Positions 34,341 through 46,500 of a stretch of DNA of 64,000 nucleotides are shown one piece after another (positions within the stretch are counted from its first letter, which is position 1; every line of letters begins with the position of its first letter). Origin of the DNA: Hofstenia miamia (lineage: Eukaryota > Xenacoelomorpha > Acoela); contig SCFE01000118.1 of the NCBI GenBank assembly GCA_004352715.1, positions 173,439 to 237,438 on the forward strand, given 5' to 3'. The position numbers and the translations under genes were made by a program. The notes beneath the pieces were generated by a model. That model did not search any database. It saw nothing but the letters and a program-made list of their open reading frames with translations, and was not told the origin of the DNA.

Positions 34341-36689
34341 AGTATAAAATGTTTACACTAAATTATCTATTAAGCAAGCTTTGTTATTTTCGGGGGAATA
34401 GTTACAACAGTTTCTTTCAAATTTTTTATAAATTGATTATTATAAACATTACATAGGATAGAAAACAGCTTTTTTGTACTACTCTGGAGAAACGGCAAAA
34501 GATCAAAATTTTCGCACGCATATAATAAAACAGTAATTTCTACAGCATCTTTTTGATTTTTTAAATATTTAATAACATAAAATAGCTGTTTGAAATATTT
34601 CATTGGATGGTGTACATACCGTATATTCCGGCCATTAAGTCGACTTTCTAGGCTCAGATTATACCATAAAATTTTGGGGGTCGACTTAATGGCCGGGGCA
34701 ATATTCTCAAGCTTGATTTTTCAGGTTGAACAAGGAAATGCATGACGTGATGGTGGAAAAACCCGAAAGCTACTAAAACACAAACTTCAAGGCGAAACGA
34801 AATAAAATTATTTTCTATGAATAAAATATTTAATTTAATTGTTTTTTAATGTAAACTTCGTTTTTAATATGATATTCATGACTGTAGATCTGTAATAACC
34901 TTTTTAACGAGTGTCGGTGAGGGGGATAATATTAATCGGGACATCACTCTGCTGATAAACAGGCGGTATACCTAGTACTAGTAGAAGACTAGTATGTGCG
35001 TTGTACTGTATATTCATANNNNNNNNNNNNNNNNNNNNNNNNNNNNNNNNNNNNNNNNNNNNNNNNNNNNNNNNNNNNNNNNNNNNNNNNNNNNNNNNNN
35101 NNNNNNNNNNNNNNNNNNNNNNNNNNNNNNNNNNNNNNNNNNNNNNNNNNNNNNNNNNNNNNNNNNNNNNNNNNNNNNNNNNNNNNNNNNNNNNNNNNNN
35201 NNNNNNNNNNNNNCACAATTACTTGTAATGACTAATCCCTAAACCGTATTTCATTGTTACCTATTTGTTCAGTCAGCTTTCTGCCTTTCATTGATGTCTC
35301 TATTGTCGAAGTCTGGTTCTTTCTAAACCTCAGCAATTAATCAATTGTCAAATATGCTTGTACAAACAATTAAAGTCAACATTATGTTATATTATATATA
35401 TATATTAATTTTCCAGTTGATCACTTCGTCATTGGGTTTTCATTTTCCAGTGATCACGTCGCGTTTCGGCCAATCTTCGTCAAATCCATCATATTTGTTG
35501 GATTTTACCTAAAAATTAGGCTTCGGACATATGTGATAATTGCTGACATGGGGGTCGACTTATAGGACGAAGCAACCTTAAATTCACTATATTTTGGCCT
35601 CTGAAAGGGGGTCGACTTAATGGCCGAGTCGACCTAATGGCCGGAATATACGGTAAATTACCTCGATTTAGTGCTTCTATCCATCCTGTATATTTTTCTT
35701 CAATGTCATTACCAATTAAAAATTCTGCAATATCCTCACTGATTTCTGGGAGCTTTAATATTTTGAATACTGCATAACCAGCTATATAGCATAAAATTTG
35801 ATATTCATTATCAGTGTAAAGTTGAGATTGTCTTAAAAGCTGAATGAATCAATTTCATCAATATCTTCGCTGTATATATCACTTTTACATTCAAAGCAAA
35901 TAAAATCCTTGGTAGTTTCTTCGGAAAAATTTGTATTTCCATACTTTTGAAAGCATTGCTAAAGTCTGCAACATGAGTATAATATCGTCCACCACAAGCT
36001 TGACGATATTTCTCAAATTATTTTTCAATTTCATCACTTTGAAAGTGGCCTATGCATACATAATCCATTTTTTTCTCTTTTAGTAAGTACTTAGTTATAC
36101 CTTTCAATGCCATCAATGTATTGTGTGTTGCCATTGACGTCTCTTTTGGCAAGTTATGTAATCTCTTTCCTTTATTCTGCATGTCTTTTATTCTTTTTGC
36201 AAATAATTCCTAAAAGTTAAGTCGTTCGCCATTAACTTCTCTCAGTTCGCTTGCATCTGATAAATTTAATCTTTTTCCAAGGTACGGTTTTTTTACATTT
36301 ACAATATTCGACATTTTTGCAACATGCTCAATAAAATGTGCTGTCGCATTATATCCCTTTCTTTCTAAAGCTTTACATGTTCTTATATCAAAAACTTCTA
36401 ATGCTAATTTGACGGATTGCATTTCAATTTTCTTAGTATACACACTGGAATACGTAAGTTTTGATGACATAAGTGTTTCATTACATTCATCATTAAAGAA
36501 GTTTACAATGTCTTGCAATTTTACGCTACAAAGACCAGCTTCTGTTACATAGTTGAGCGTTTGGCTGCATTCAGTATATAAATTATTTCTTATGCATTTT
36601 AAGAGGTGTGGNGCAGGTATTATATTTTTTTGTAATTCTTTCAAACGTATGTATGGTCGATGCTCGTCAATTTTGAAAAAAATAATCAA
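34340..36689 (-). pseudogene. P-element/THAP9-type transposase, broken and split by an insertion
   Basis: Read on the minus strand, 36689-36210 is an open frame with PHLLKCIRNNL, the CHLLKxIRN-type block of P-superfamily transposases, and KKPYLGKRLNL near its end. From 36190 to 35920 follow LHNLPKETSMATHNTL, CIGHFQSDEIEK, a stop codon and FEKYRQACGGRYYTHVADF (the block written ERxFxxYRQxSGxxYxxSV in this superfamily). About 35770-35660 gives a helix-rich stretch leading to GWIEALNRGN. This is continued after a 1-kb insertion by LCTPSNEIFQTAILCY, so the RGGLxxPSxxIF motif is cut by the insertion. A further piece, YACENFDLLPFLQSS, is in a different frame at 34370-34603. Stops and frameshifts show that it is inactive. 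The THAP DNA-binding N-terminus was not found. Confidence 0.6.
34619..35653. mobile_element. TA-flanked inverted-repeat DNA transposon inside the P-type pseudogene
   Basis: The left end CCGTATATTCCGGCCATTAA (34619) and the right end, inverted, TTAGGTCGAC to GGAATATACGG (35653) match for at least 28 bases with one mismatch. TA flanks both sides (34617-34618 and 35654-35655), the target duplication of Tc1/mariner-pogo-type elements. A second inner repeat, gggggtcgacttaatggccg, occurs near both ends in the same orientation. It contains a 195-N gap (35019-35213), so its true length and coding content are unknown. Confidence 0.8.
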
Positions 36690-37382
36690 CGATACTTAGC
36701 GCACAACACGTTTCTAATATATTGTTTTAATAATTGTTGAGTGATAAAAGAATAATTATAGCAAAAATATAACTATCAATGTAATGCATTAACACAGTTC
36801 CCAATAACATTCTTTTAGTAGTTTTTTTGTGATAAGCTGGTTATTTCACATCCAATTTTTGACCACTTGTTTCAAGATGATTTAACGTGTAGTTTATAAA
36901 TATAAAAAGTTTAATTGTCCGCAGATGCCTTGCTTTTGCAATCCAGCAATTATTAGATAACTATGCAGTACGCGATTACCGCTCTATCAGTATGAAATTT
37001 CACTTTCCGTCATAACATTTTTAGGGTTTTAAACTTGTTTTATTTTAATTATTACATTTTAATAGTTAGTTTTTCTTATTTAATCAATTTTGCAAACATC
37101 ACCAATGCCGAATATCAATTATTTAAGGAATTTATGATAAATCATGATACGCACTACAAAAACTTTATCAATCCGAACCTTAATTTTTGGCACAAATCAT
37201 AGTTTTCAGGTCTTCTTTGAAAAAGTTTTTAATTAGTATACTTTTTATAGTAACTCACCAATTCTAAAAACTACTCTTTCTTTTTTTATAAATGGCATTT
37301 TGATGCGAGTGTTGTTTTATACCGGGATTCGTTTTAGACCCAGTAATATTTCCATTTTTAGATCGAAACCTCACCCATCTCT

Positions 37383-37760
37383 GATGGTTGTGAGTGCGAG
37401 ATGTGTATGACTTTTGTTATAAATGCGGTGCGGTTATGGATGAAAAATGTGCTGGTAATATTGCGGTTAGAAAATTCAGGCGCTAAAATAACAAAGCACT
37501 AAATAATTGGCGTGCATCTGAGCGGAAAGTTTTAATTATTCAACTACTCTACCCTTTGCACCGAGGAGTTCGTAAAATTTACTCCTCGCTTTGCACCGCA
37601 CGCGCATCTCGGCGTATGTATTAATCAAATTAACAGATAACACCTTTTAGAAACGACGTACAAATCCCCCGTCAATAATTATGATTTTCATTTGAATTTG
37701 AAGCGGCATCTTAGCATCAACTGTGATAAAACGTATTGAAAGTTGTTGACTAGAAAATCA
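37383..37760. other. Non-coding, CG-rich lead-in to hAT pseudogene
   Basis: At 37369-37383 the sequence ctcacccatctctg is the inverse of CAGAGATGGGTGAG, a hAT-like terminus (CAGNGNTGGG), so an element may end or begin here. The next 370 bases are richer in CG than their surroundings and hold no gene. They may be the 5' leader of the hAT transposase that follows. I found no matching left end. Confidence 0.3.
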
Positions 37761-37761
37761 T

Positions 37762-38949
37762 TTGAAATCGGGGAAGGGTACGTTGTCACCAGCCACAAAT
37801 AAAGGCGGAGTTTGGAAATCATTTACAGTGCCAACAAATGGGAATGATAGTCTAGCACAATTCGATGCTTGCAAGCACTGCTTTTGCACACTGAAAGTAC
37901 GAAATAATGATGGTAGACATACCGGAACGTCAAATCTATTAGCCCATCTTGCCAAGTGCACAAAGCAGCTGATTGCATTAGAAAATGTTACCAATTATAT
38001 ATGTTTCTGTCATTGCTTCCACACATGTTTTGCAGACGCATTCTCTGCCATTGTTGAATTAGAGAACGATCTGAAGGAACTTTTTTTATGACATGCAGAG
38101 TCTGCAAACGTACATTTCAGATTCATCTGGAAGAAATCATTGTTTGCCCATTTCAATCAAGCGTGCTTGTAAGACACGTGGCTGGGAAGATTTTATTTAG
38201 CTGTTTTGTGGATTCGATCGTAGCTACGAAGCATTGCGTGAGGCTTTATCTGAGCGTAAAATGATCCACAAACTTCCGCCCAATCGTATTCTGATTTCGG
38301 AGGTGGTGGAGTGGATCAGACCTCTTAGAGAGATTTTTAGGCAGCTCGGAGTATCAACTATCCCGACAATGCACATGTTGATTGTGGCATATTACCAAGT
38401 GGAGCGTTATTGCAAAGGGATCGAATCTGAATCACATCCAGTGATTTACACAGTAGCCTCCAATCTGCTAAACGCCATTGAGAGTAAATATTGAACGTCT
38501 ACACAAGTGCTCCATCTCATCGCGTCGTTTATGCACCCAAACCTCAAATCACTATCCATGATTCCGACCGCTACAACGAATTCCTTGCTCAAGTAAAGCT
38601 AGATATCATTGCAGGATTGGACACGTTATCTACTGCAGGGCTATTGCAAGAGGACCGCTATTTTTAGAGGAATTTGAAATGACGGTTTAATGAAGAAGTT
38701 CACGCTTATCAAAATAAACTCTTGGTACCATTTACAAAAACCCACTGGTATTTTGGTATCACAACAAGAACAATTTGCCCATTTCGAAAGCAATGCTCGA
38801 AGTGTTGTCGTTGCACAGGCGTTTTCTGCCGAAGTGAATTTCACTTGTCGTGTGCGGGAAATATAATAATCGACCAACGCGGTAGCTTTTCGCCTTCAAC
38901 AGTGGAGATGTTGGTACTACTCAAACTGAATAAAAACTTGTTTACTTAG
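37762..38949 (+). pseudogene. Decayed hAT transposase with BED finger and dimerisation domain
   Basis: The first frame (37762-38091) contains VWKSFTVP, FDACKHCFCTLKVR and HTGTSNLLAHLAKC: a BED-type zinc finger (W..F, CxxC, GTSNLLxHLxxC). A second frame (38234-38494) reads VVEWIRPLREIFRQLG then ESHPVIY, as in the middle of hAT transposases (LxxFxxATxxLSxxxxPT). A third (38722-38949) ends GNIIIDQRGSFSPSTVEMLV, the hAT C-terminal dimerisation signature (AGxIITxxRxxLSPxxVExL). The WYxxxxxxxPxLAxxA region between is frameshifted. The RNase-H-like catalytic core is largely missing, so this is a broken, internally deleted copy. BED plus dimerisation domains make the hAT assignment firm. Confidence 0.75.
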
Positions 38950-40113
38950 TGTAGTGATATTCTTTATAATATAGTTTTTTATCATTTTTTTGATCAACAT
39001 ATTGTTTTGCTCATGTTCAACCAAAATTGGACACTAAGCATAAAAACATTACATTGTGCAAAATATATAATATATAATAATATATAAACAAATATTTTCA
39101 GACTTACAAATGAAAACAAATAAAATACACTATCCGAGTAAAGTTATAAGGGCAATGTGTACATGTACATACCTATTATATAAGTAAGAATTAAGAAAAT
39201 ATATAGTGCGATCAAGTGGTGTACATACATTAAGTATTGCCCAATTAGAAATTTTTGAACTCATCAATTAGATCGGTATAATATTGTCAATAAATAAGAA
39301 AATTCGGGTATGATAATGGAATATGGGCGAGTATCATTTCTAATAGGACGATTGGTAGCGATAGTAAAATTAGCATGTCTGCAGAACCCTAGTTTAGAGT
39401 TATTACCAGTTTGCCATTTTTTACTTTTTTACTAGGTTAAACATGTCTCTTATACACATCTCACCTCAACAATTTTCCAAATTCAACGCTGAGCAATTAA
39501 GATTATCAGGAACGACCCATGGGGTCATTCTAAACATACACACACGCACACACATACTGTATTGTCCTGTTCACTACGTCCAAATTGACGTTTGATAATA
39601 TTATGGTATAGAGGCAAAATCATTCTACTAAATAACAGTTTATGCAAATTGTATGCGTTTTTCCATGTAATGCAAACACAAATTAACTGTTAAAGAAGCA
39701 TCTATTTTTTACTGTTCGATCTGACCCTTGATTAAACATGAAGCATCTTCCTTCCAATGAACTATGTGCTGAAGATCAAACAATGACTCATAGGGTTGTA
39801 ACGTTCAAGCATTTCAATTGCAGACTTGATGTTGTATCGCCATCCTTGTCCATTAGAATTCGAATACAATTCGATTCCAATTGGACGTTAGAATTGTTTC
39901 GGAATTGGTTTGACAAGCTAAATTTCTCAACTCATTGGATTCCAATTAGATTTTCATTGGAATAATTGCATTGAAATTTTCAAGATTTCCGCTTTTTTCA
40001 TAATAGGTTTTAATAATAATTGTTTGCAGTATTAATACTTGACTACCTCCTGAACTCCTACGTCCGTGGACTACCACGGCTTCAATGTTGAAATCATGAT
40101 TTTTAGCAGCTGT
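38950..40113. other. Non-coding between hAT pseudogene and MITE
   Basis: No gene is recognised. It holds an 18-base Tn5-end match (39444-39461), a short CA/CG microsatellite (acacacacgcacacaca, about 39538-39554) and a run of related aattcgaatacaattcg words at about 39845-39960 that look like a repeat fragment. Confidence 0.5.
39444..39461. other. 18-base match to the Tn5 mosaic end (library adapter)
   Basis: TGTCTCTTATACACATCT equals bases 2-19 of the 19-base Tn5 mosaic end used in transposase-based sequencing libraries. Such a match is very unlikely by chance in 64 kb. The flanks are not further adapter sequence. It probably marks an untrimmed mate-pair junction or adapter trace in the assembly. 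Confidence 0.6.
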
Positions 40114-40121
40114 AAGCTTAA

Positions 40122-40334
40122 CAGTGGCGTACCCAGGGGGGGACATAGTGGAATGTCCCCCCGTCAGGTTTCCAAATTTAATTTTGACAGGATAAATCAA
40201 AAAATTTTACTTAAAAAATTGAAAACTTTAAAATCTAGAATCGTGAAATGCATTTTTTAGGGTCTATTTTCTCAATATTAACTTAGGGAATAACAATGAT
40301 GTCCTCCCGTCAGAAAATCCTGGGTACGCCCCTG
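40122..40334. mobile_element. 213-bp hAT-type MITE with 8-bp target duplication
   Basis: The termini are CAGTGGCGTACCCAGG and, inverted, CCTGGGTACGCCCCTG, with AAGCTTAA directly before (40114-40121) and after (40335-40342). CAGNG ends with an 8-bp duplication mark a hAT-superfamily non-autonomous element. It has no open frame of its own. A related end (gtactcgcccctgactgcccc) occurs near 44083. Confidence 0.85.
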
Positions 40335-40618
40335 AAGCTTAACTCTTGTTTTGACTTGTAAACTGAATTACGAAGGGATTTTAAATGGCATAATAAATTT
40401 TATTCAATGTGAGTGTNNNNNNNNNNNNNNNNNNNNNTAGAATCGTGAAATGCATTTTTTAGGGTCTATTTTCTCAATATTAACTTAGGGAATAACAATG
40501 ATGTCCTCCCGTCAGAAAATCCTGGGTACGCCCCTGAAGCTTAACTCTTGTTTTGACTTGTAAACTGAATTACGAAGGGATTTTAAATGGCATAATAAAT
40601 TTTATTCAATGTGAGTGT
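40236..40618. repeat. 181-bp direct duplication either side of a 21-N gap
   Basis: Bases 40236-40416 recur at 40438-40618 (both start tagaatcgtgaaatgcattt and end tattcaatgtgagtgt), separated by N at 40417-40437. As at 24.1 kb, this is best read as unmerged overlapping contig ends. The second copy repeats the right half of the hAT MITE, so that element should be counted once. Confidence 0.85.
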
Positions 40619-42557
40619 TAGTCCAGATAAATAAGAGTAGGGAAAATAAAAAATATTTTAAAATATGATTTTCCTGTGCATATAAAAGTAAATAAATCAT
40701 TTTTACACTGCTTGTAATCTACTGCCACTGTTAGTTGAGAAATTATAAAGACATAAATTGACCAATTTTGTTTTGCAACTTATATCATTTTTGCTTAATA
40801 TGACAGATTTTTGTTAAATGATTTAGTTCTCGTCTGCCAAGTTTCCTACTTTTCCATTATATAAGTATGCTCATTATTCATAAATCTATCACTTAAGACT
40901 GTTTAAGTACCTTATTTTGTCCACAATGCTAAAAATTGCACAACCAATAATGTCTCGATATCTAAAATGATTTTCCAATTAATTTAAGGAGTTTTCATTA
41001 CAAAATGTTCTATTCTCCTTCAACTGCATTTGTGAAGTGCCAGTAGACAAGAGTTATCAAAGTCTCCCTCATATTAGCTAAGGATAGAGCCACGAACTGT
41101 CTAAATCTGATTACTTCCCAGTCAATTGTATTTGAAGCTGCTGAGCATGCCCATTACACTAATCTTTCTGTGAGAATCATTGCATGTGATTAATTCTTCA
41201 AATTTTCTGTTGTTTAAATGGCAAAATCCAGCCCCAGTAAAAGCATAACAAGAATATGTTTAATGTTTACTCAAGTTTTTAGAGTATATTATGAAAAATG
41301 TGATGAATATTATATACAATAAAAATTAGTTGATATTTGGGAAGTTAATCTCTTGAACAATTGTTGCTTGGCGATGATGAAAACTTTCAAAAATGGTTTT
41401 GTTGTTATATACATGCAACCAAATTATGTTTCGTTTCTCTGTAATTTAGGCATTAGGCTCCCGTTGTATTTTATTATTGGTCTATTTATGGTTTATTATA
41501 TTAACATAGCATGCGATGATCTGTATGGGTTAATTAGTACATGTATATAAACGGTAAGTTTATCCATCACATGCATTTAATTCCTAATGTCTGAAGTTTA
41601 TTGCATTGCTAGTGAAAGTTTTAAGTCTTCCAACACTAAATTAGTTTAAATTCTTACAATACCGCCTCTCAATACTGTCCAATTATCAATGTTAGTATTT
41701 TGAAAGATGAACAAATGTCTTGCATAATGTATTTTAACTAGTACAGTTTTGTAAGCATTTGAGCATGTGACCTTATTAGTAGTTTCTTAGTTGTAAAGAA
41801 ATGAAAATCTTGTTTAGGTGAAAGAGAATTGTATTGTATTTAACCTTTATTAATCATTTTCATTTAATTGCACTTGATAAATTGTTAGTACATACTTTTT
41901 AAAAATCATAGTTTTTTAGACAAGACTGGCGTAATAAGATATCTTTTCATATCTTAGTGAAAGGTTCGGTCGAGCTTGAACCCTAACTCGCGAGTTCGGG
42001 TGGAGTTACAAAGATATTTTGATAAAAATTTTCTCCTAAAATTAAACTAAATATGACTGCCCTGTCCTATATAAATGGACTAAATATATAAGAACAACAT
42101 GTTAAAATCAAGCCTGATAGATCGTAATTTCAGTTAAATAGAGAAAAGTCAATGGTTTCTTCAACATTAAAGAAAGAAATGAAAAAAACAGATCCCATTC
42201 AAGCTAATATAGAGTTGGCTTCGAGTACTCTAAATGTCGAGTTTTGTTTTTGGACATTGAGTCGAGTTCAAATACTCGGATAAAATTCGAACCGTCCACT
42301 CGAATTAAGTACTTCCCAGGGCCCTAGCAACAGCTCAATCAAGGAATCTTAATTTATTAAGACAAATGCATTTAAATGCAAAGCATAATGAACATATTTC
42401 CTAAGTGTAATTATATTAAAAGTAGAGACGTGCGTAGCCACAAATTTTGTTTCGTTACATCGGTAAATTTTTCAATCTCTGACCTGGCGCAATGTTGTGA
42501 GATTTGGTAATGTTCTCATTGGTCTTAGTTCCATACATCCACTTCGGGAGGAAGATA

Positions 42558-42593
<36 letters not shown>

Positions 42594-42744
42594 NNNNNNN
42601 NNNNNNNNNNNNNNNNNNNNNNNNNNNNNNNNNNNNNNNNNNNNNNNNNNNNNNNNNNNNNNNNNNNNNNNNNNNNNNNNNNNNNNNNNNNNNNNNNNNN
42701 NNNNNNNNNNNNNNNNNNNNNNNNNNNNNNNNNNNNNNNNNNNN

Positions 42745-42776
<32 letters not shown>

Positions 42777-43287
42777 GCATAAACAATTTGCTAATTTAAA
42801 TTTCGTAAAACATAATTCAATACAGCATTAAAATTAGAAATTCGAAAACATAATTGAATTTAATAAATAATATAAATGAGATTTCATTATAAAAACGAAA
42901 ATTAATGTGTCAGTTGACTAAAAGATTGACAAAACAGCGTTTCTTTGTAAAACAAAGTCTTGTTTAAAATGCTGAATTAATTGTACCATTGAAGACATTT
43001 CACTTCGCAAATCTAAACAATAATTCCAATTTGCATAACATAAGGTAACCAATTGCTGCTATAGCCTTTAATTTAATAGCTTCCGAATTGTAACTAATTC
43101 AAACACTGCGAGAAATAAATGAGAAAAAACGCGATTTATAAAAAAGAAATTTAGAGAGGTGGGCAGTTTGGAAGACGGAGTATTTCATCATTAGGAGCTT
43201 TGGTCACGATTCGCGAATTTTATCTTTTCCGCTTAGTTAAGCAAGATAAAAACGGGAACAATAGAATATCTGTCAGGGTAGGATTAG
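40619..43287. other. Intergenic upstream of ARNT, with MITE fragments and gap
   Basis: No gene is recognised. About 41960-42325 contains CGAG-type words (gcttcgagtact, tgagtcgagttcaaatactc, ccactcgaattaagt, cccagggccctag), so it is another diverged member of the hAT MITE family. A (TA)n tract brackets a 151-N gap at 42594-42744. Confidence 0.5.
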
Positions 43288-43457
43288 TATAAACGGGCTC
43301 GCGACACTGAGCGCTGCTTTATTAAATTTCTTTTCCCACTCTACTCCACTTTCTTGGAATCAAATGAGCCAGTAGGCTGCTCCGTCAGAAGGTCGTGCTC
43401 AGAATAAATTACCGATTAATTACTCACCAGTACTGCTTTATCCTGATATCAAAAGAA
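43288..43457 (+). promoter_or_regulatory. ARNT: Probable ARNT promoter and 5' leader
   Basis: TATAAA lies at 43288-43293, 165 nt before the proposed start codon. The following stretch (cgggctcgcgacactgagcgctg) is richer in C, G and CG than its surroundings, as is common near transcription starts. An upstream ATG (about 43363) opens only three codons before a stop. Placement is inferred from composition and distance only. Confidence 0.4.
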
Positions 43458-43504
43458 ATGACGACACAAACACAGGCTAAAACTGACACGGAAAAGAACA
43501 TCAG
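43458..43504 (+). CDS. ARNT: ARNT exon 1: start codon
   Basis: ATG in the context aaaagaaATGACG, then [15 protein letters not shown] and two bases AG before donor gtactt. Joining to the next exon (one base A, then GAG AAC CAT) restores the invariant arginine before ENHSEIE. The [13 protein letters not shown] layout parallels [14 protein letters not shown] in other ARNTs. The N-terminus would be short (15 residues before the basic region). Confidence 0.75.
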
Positions 43505-46500
43505 GTACTTTCTTTATTCCTATTTCTCCCACGTAGTCAAACAAAAAGTCTACCAATTGTAAGATGTCTTACTTTGATAACTAGGTTGCAGTTGAGTAAC
43601 AAGTTTATTTATCGTTGTATCAAAATTGTACACTGCAACTGCAAATCGTGGTATTTATCTCCACTTTTGATCGAAATTTACTATTTTATGCATCTCTATT
43701 GAATATTTATGTCAAATGCTAATAGTAATAATTATCTTTGAGTTTTCTATTATAATATTTTCTACCTTTTCGTTGAGTTACAAGTTACTGCGTTTTTTTA
43801 CATTTGTGAAGAAATTCGTTTTAAGACTAACAAATTTACATGTAGAAACTTCTAATTATCCACTTGCAGTGCATTTATGTTCAGGGCGTATCACAGTTGA
43901 AAAGGGAGACAGATTTTTTTGAACTGCCTCCATGAGCGAGTAAAGTGTGGGGACTTCAGGAGGCTAAGTCCCCTCATTCAAAGCAAATGATTGATAAAGC
44001 ACTAAATGAAATGAACAACCCTAATAATGAACCTAAATAAAGAAGGCCAATTTAATTTTAGCCCATCCAAATCTAAAATGTTGTACTCGCCCCTGACTGC
44101 CCCACCCCGTTCATAGACTCCTAGCTCTGCCCCAAAATAATGTGCTCAACGATGCCCCATATTTTTCCACGTCCTGGATGTAAATATGTCTGCGAGAGGA
44201 GGCTTCTGAGCCATCTAACCATATAGCAAAAATAGTTTTTTTAATAAAAAACAGGTGCCCAGAAAAATTGATTAACCAAACTATTTTAGAAAATGCCTGC
44301 CTTAGAACTGTAAATATGACTTTGCATCAGTTTTAACCCGGACCAACAATAATCTTTTATTTTTGTTGAGGAATCGTAGAGAAAAATCTCAATCGCTGCA
44401 CCCTCAGATTTCCAAAATTTTAAGTCTATTCATTTCAGATTTTATTTTCCTGTTTTAACCGGGAACATGGTCAATGGTCTACAACCAAATTTCAATATGT
44501 GACCGTGCACTAAGAATGACACTCCCCCAACTCCTCAAAGTCAGCCTATTTTCATGAATCTCCTATTCCAAAAAACGAATTTGCAAACTTTTTCGTAAAT
44601 TCAAATTGGGTAAATTTTGTTAAAAAATTCTCAATGCCATTTTTAATTACTTTGCTTGCAAAAAGCACTAAAAATCATTTTTTTGGACAAAGTTCTTGCA
44701 GTTGATATTCGTCAAATGTCCTTCAAAATCAATGTTGTATATTTAATACTCATTCTAGCAAATATGAATATATTTCACTTCCGAGCTACTAAAGTTCATT
44801 GAAGAAAATATTATCTGTATACCAAAATGATTCATTTGAGAATCATTAAAATTTTAACTTTAAACTTTCTATGTTCTTTATAATTGGCAAACTGTTTTTC
44901 TACATTGTCAGGAAATTTTCCAAGTCTATTTGTTAATCCTGAGATGTTGAGGTATCTATTGATGAACCTAATTTGTTGAATATTGAATATTGGGAAGTAG
45001 TAATGAATATGACTTGCTTCATATTTATTGTAGACACTACAATAGTTCTGAATATTGGAATACAATCTACTAAACAGATATATTATGCATTGATTTCCAA
45101 CATAATGCTTAAAATTTGACTCACTAATTTTCATGAAAATTTAAATTTTAAAAAAACTTAATCTTCAACTTTCGTAATGCTTAGATAGTCAAGAGGTCGA
45201 CAGGTATGGGAGCAGCAAATACATTTAATAGTTTCTTTTATGTAGATAAACTGCCCAAACTCATTAAATAATGCTATGTGGTTTAAGAACAAAAATAAAA
45301 GAGGAAACACCCTTTTGAGCTGCTCTCAGATTTTGGATTTAATTGTAACTAATCAAAAAATACTGACGCTAACTGAAAAAACTTTAAAACAAACAAATAT
45401 CTGGCTTGAATAACGTAAACATTTTATCCGGCTGTATTTTGTGTTGTAGTGTTAATCTTTTCAGGTAGCCTTTTACTTACAGGCAATGCCTGATCTGGTA
45501 ATAAATATCACTGTGTTTGAAAACACAAATGCAGTTGTTTTAGTCTTTTTCTACTAAAACTGGTATACACAGTTGCTATCAAATTTTCAAATTTTATTAA
45601 GTTAACATGAAAAGATTTAGACGTGTTAAATCTTGTTTTATTCAGAATTACGTGATTTCTATAAAGAAATAAGAAATATTTTTGAATTGCTTTTTTAAGT
45701 TAAAGCATAGGCCCCACTAGCTTTTGCTAAAATATCATTACTAACAAAGTGATTCGGTTCATTGGGTTTTTCTTTCAGTTAATCACAGATGCGTTATTTT
45801 AGGTTAATTATCGTTAGAAATCTGATTTTTATATCAATTAGACTATGTTCAGTACGTCAAAGTTGTAATTACTACTACTAAAAATATATAACTGCTTGAA
45901 TATTATTCCACCATTAGATTAATTTATGATAAAGATTGTATAAATCTTATTATTTAACCCATTTCATTCCAGAATTCAGGAGATCAAAGAAACTTGATTT
46001 ATTCAGTGTATAATGGTTGATATAGGCCCTATTAAGACTTTGTAAAGGTTTCATAAAAATCAATCATGGAATGTAAGCGTAAATTAATAAATTGTTATCT
46101 TCAAATTAGAAGTATTTTATTCAAAAATGTATGATGACAATATCATTACAATTACAAAACTACCACACAAAGTCACATGTTTGAGTTAATTTTAGTTAGA
46201 ATGGTAAACTTCAAAACACTGTAAATAAAACCCAAGGTTGCACTGTCCACATTGCTTCCTGGCATTTTTCATGCACATCTTGCATTTCCTTTGTTTCCCA
46301 TCAGCAGTTCTTTGGGTTTTGAATTGCTATCAGTCTTCAGCAGTGCTGTTGTTGTTCAGATGAAAGTACTCCTGCAATGGCATGAACCTGTTTTTTGGGC
46401 ATGATTTCCCTAATAATTGGACAGTCAAAGTTGAGATACAAACTCCAAAACAGTATCAAATAAAGGCGATACCCAGAAAGCAAAAGAATGCCAACAAATA

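Noticed and set aside
37369-37383. Right end of a complete hAT element (inverse CAGAGATGGGTGAG)
   Set aside because: No matching left end or 8-bp duplication was found, so it is only noted as a possible terminus.
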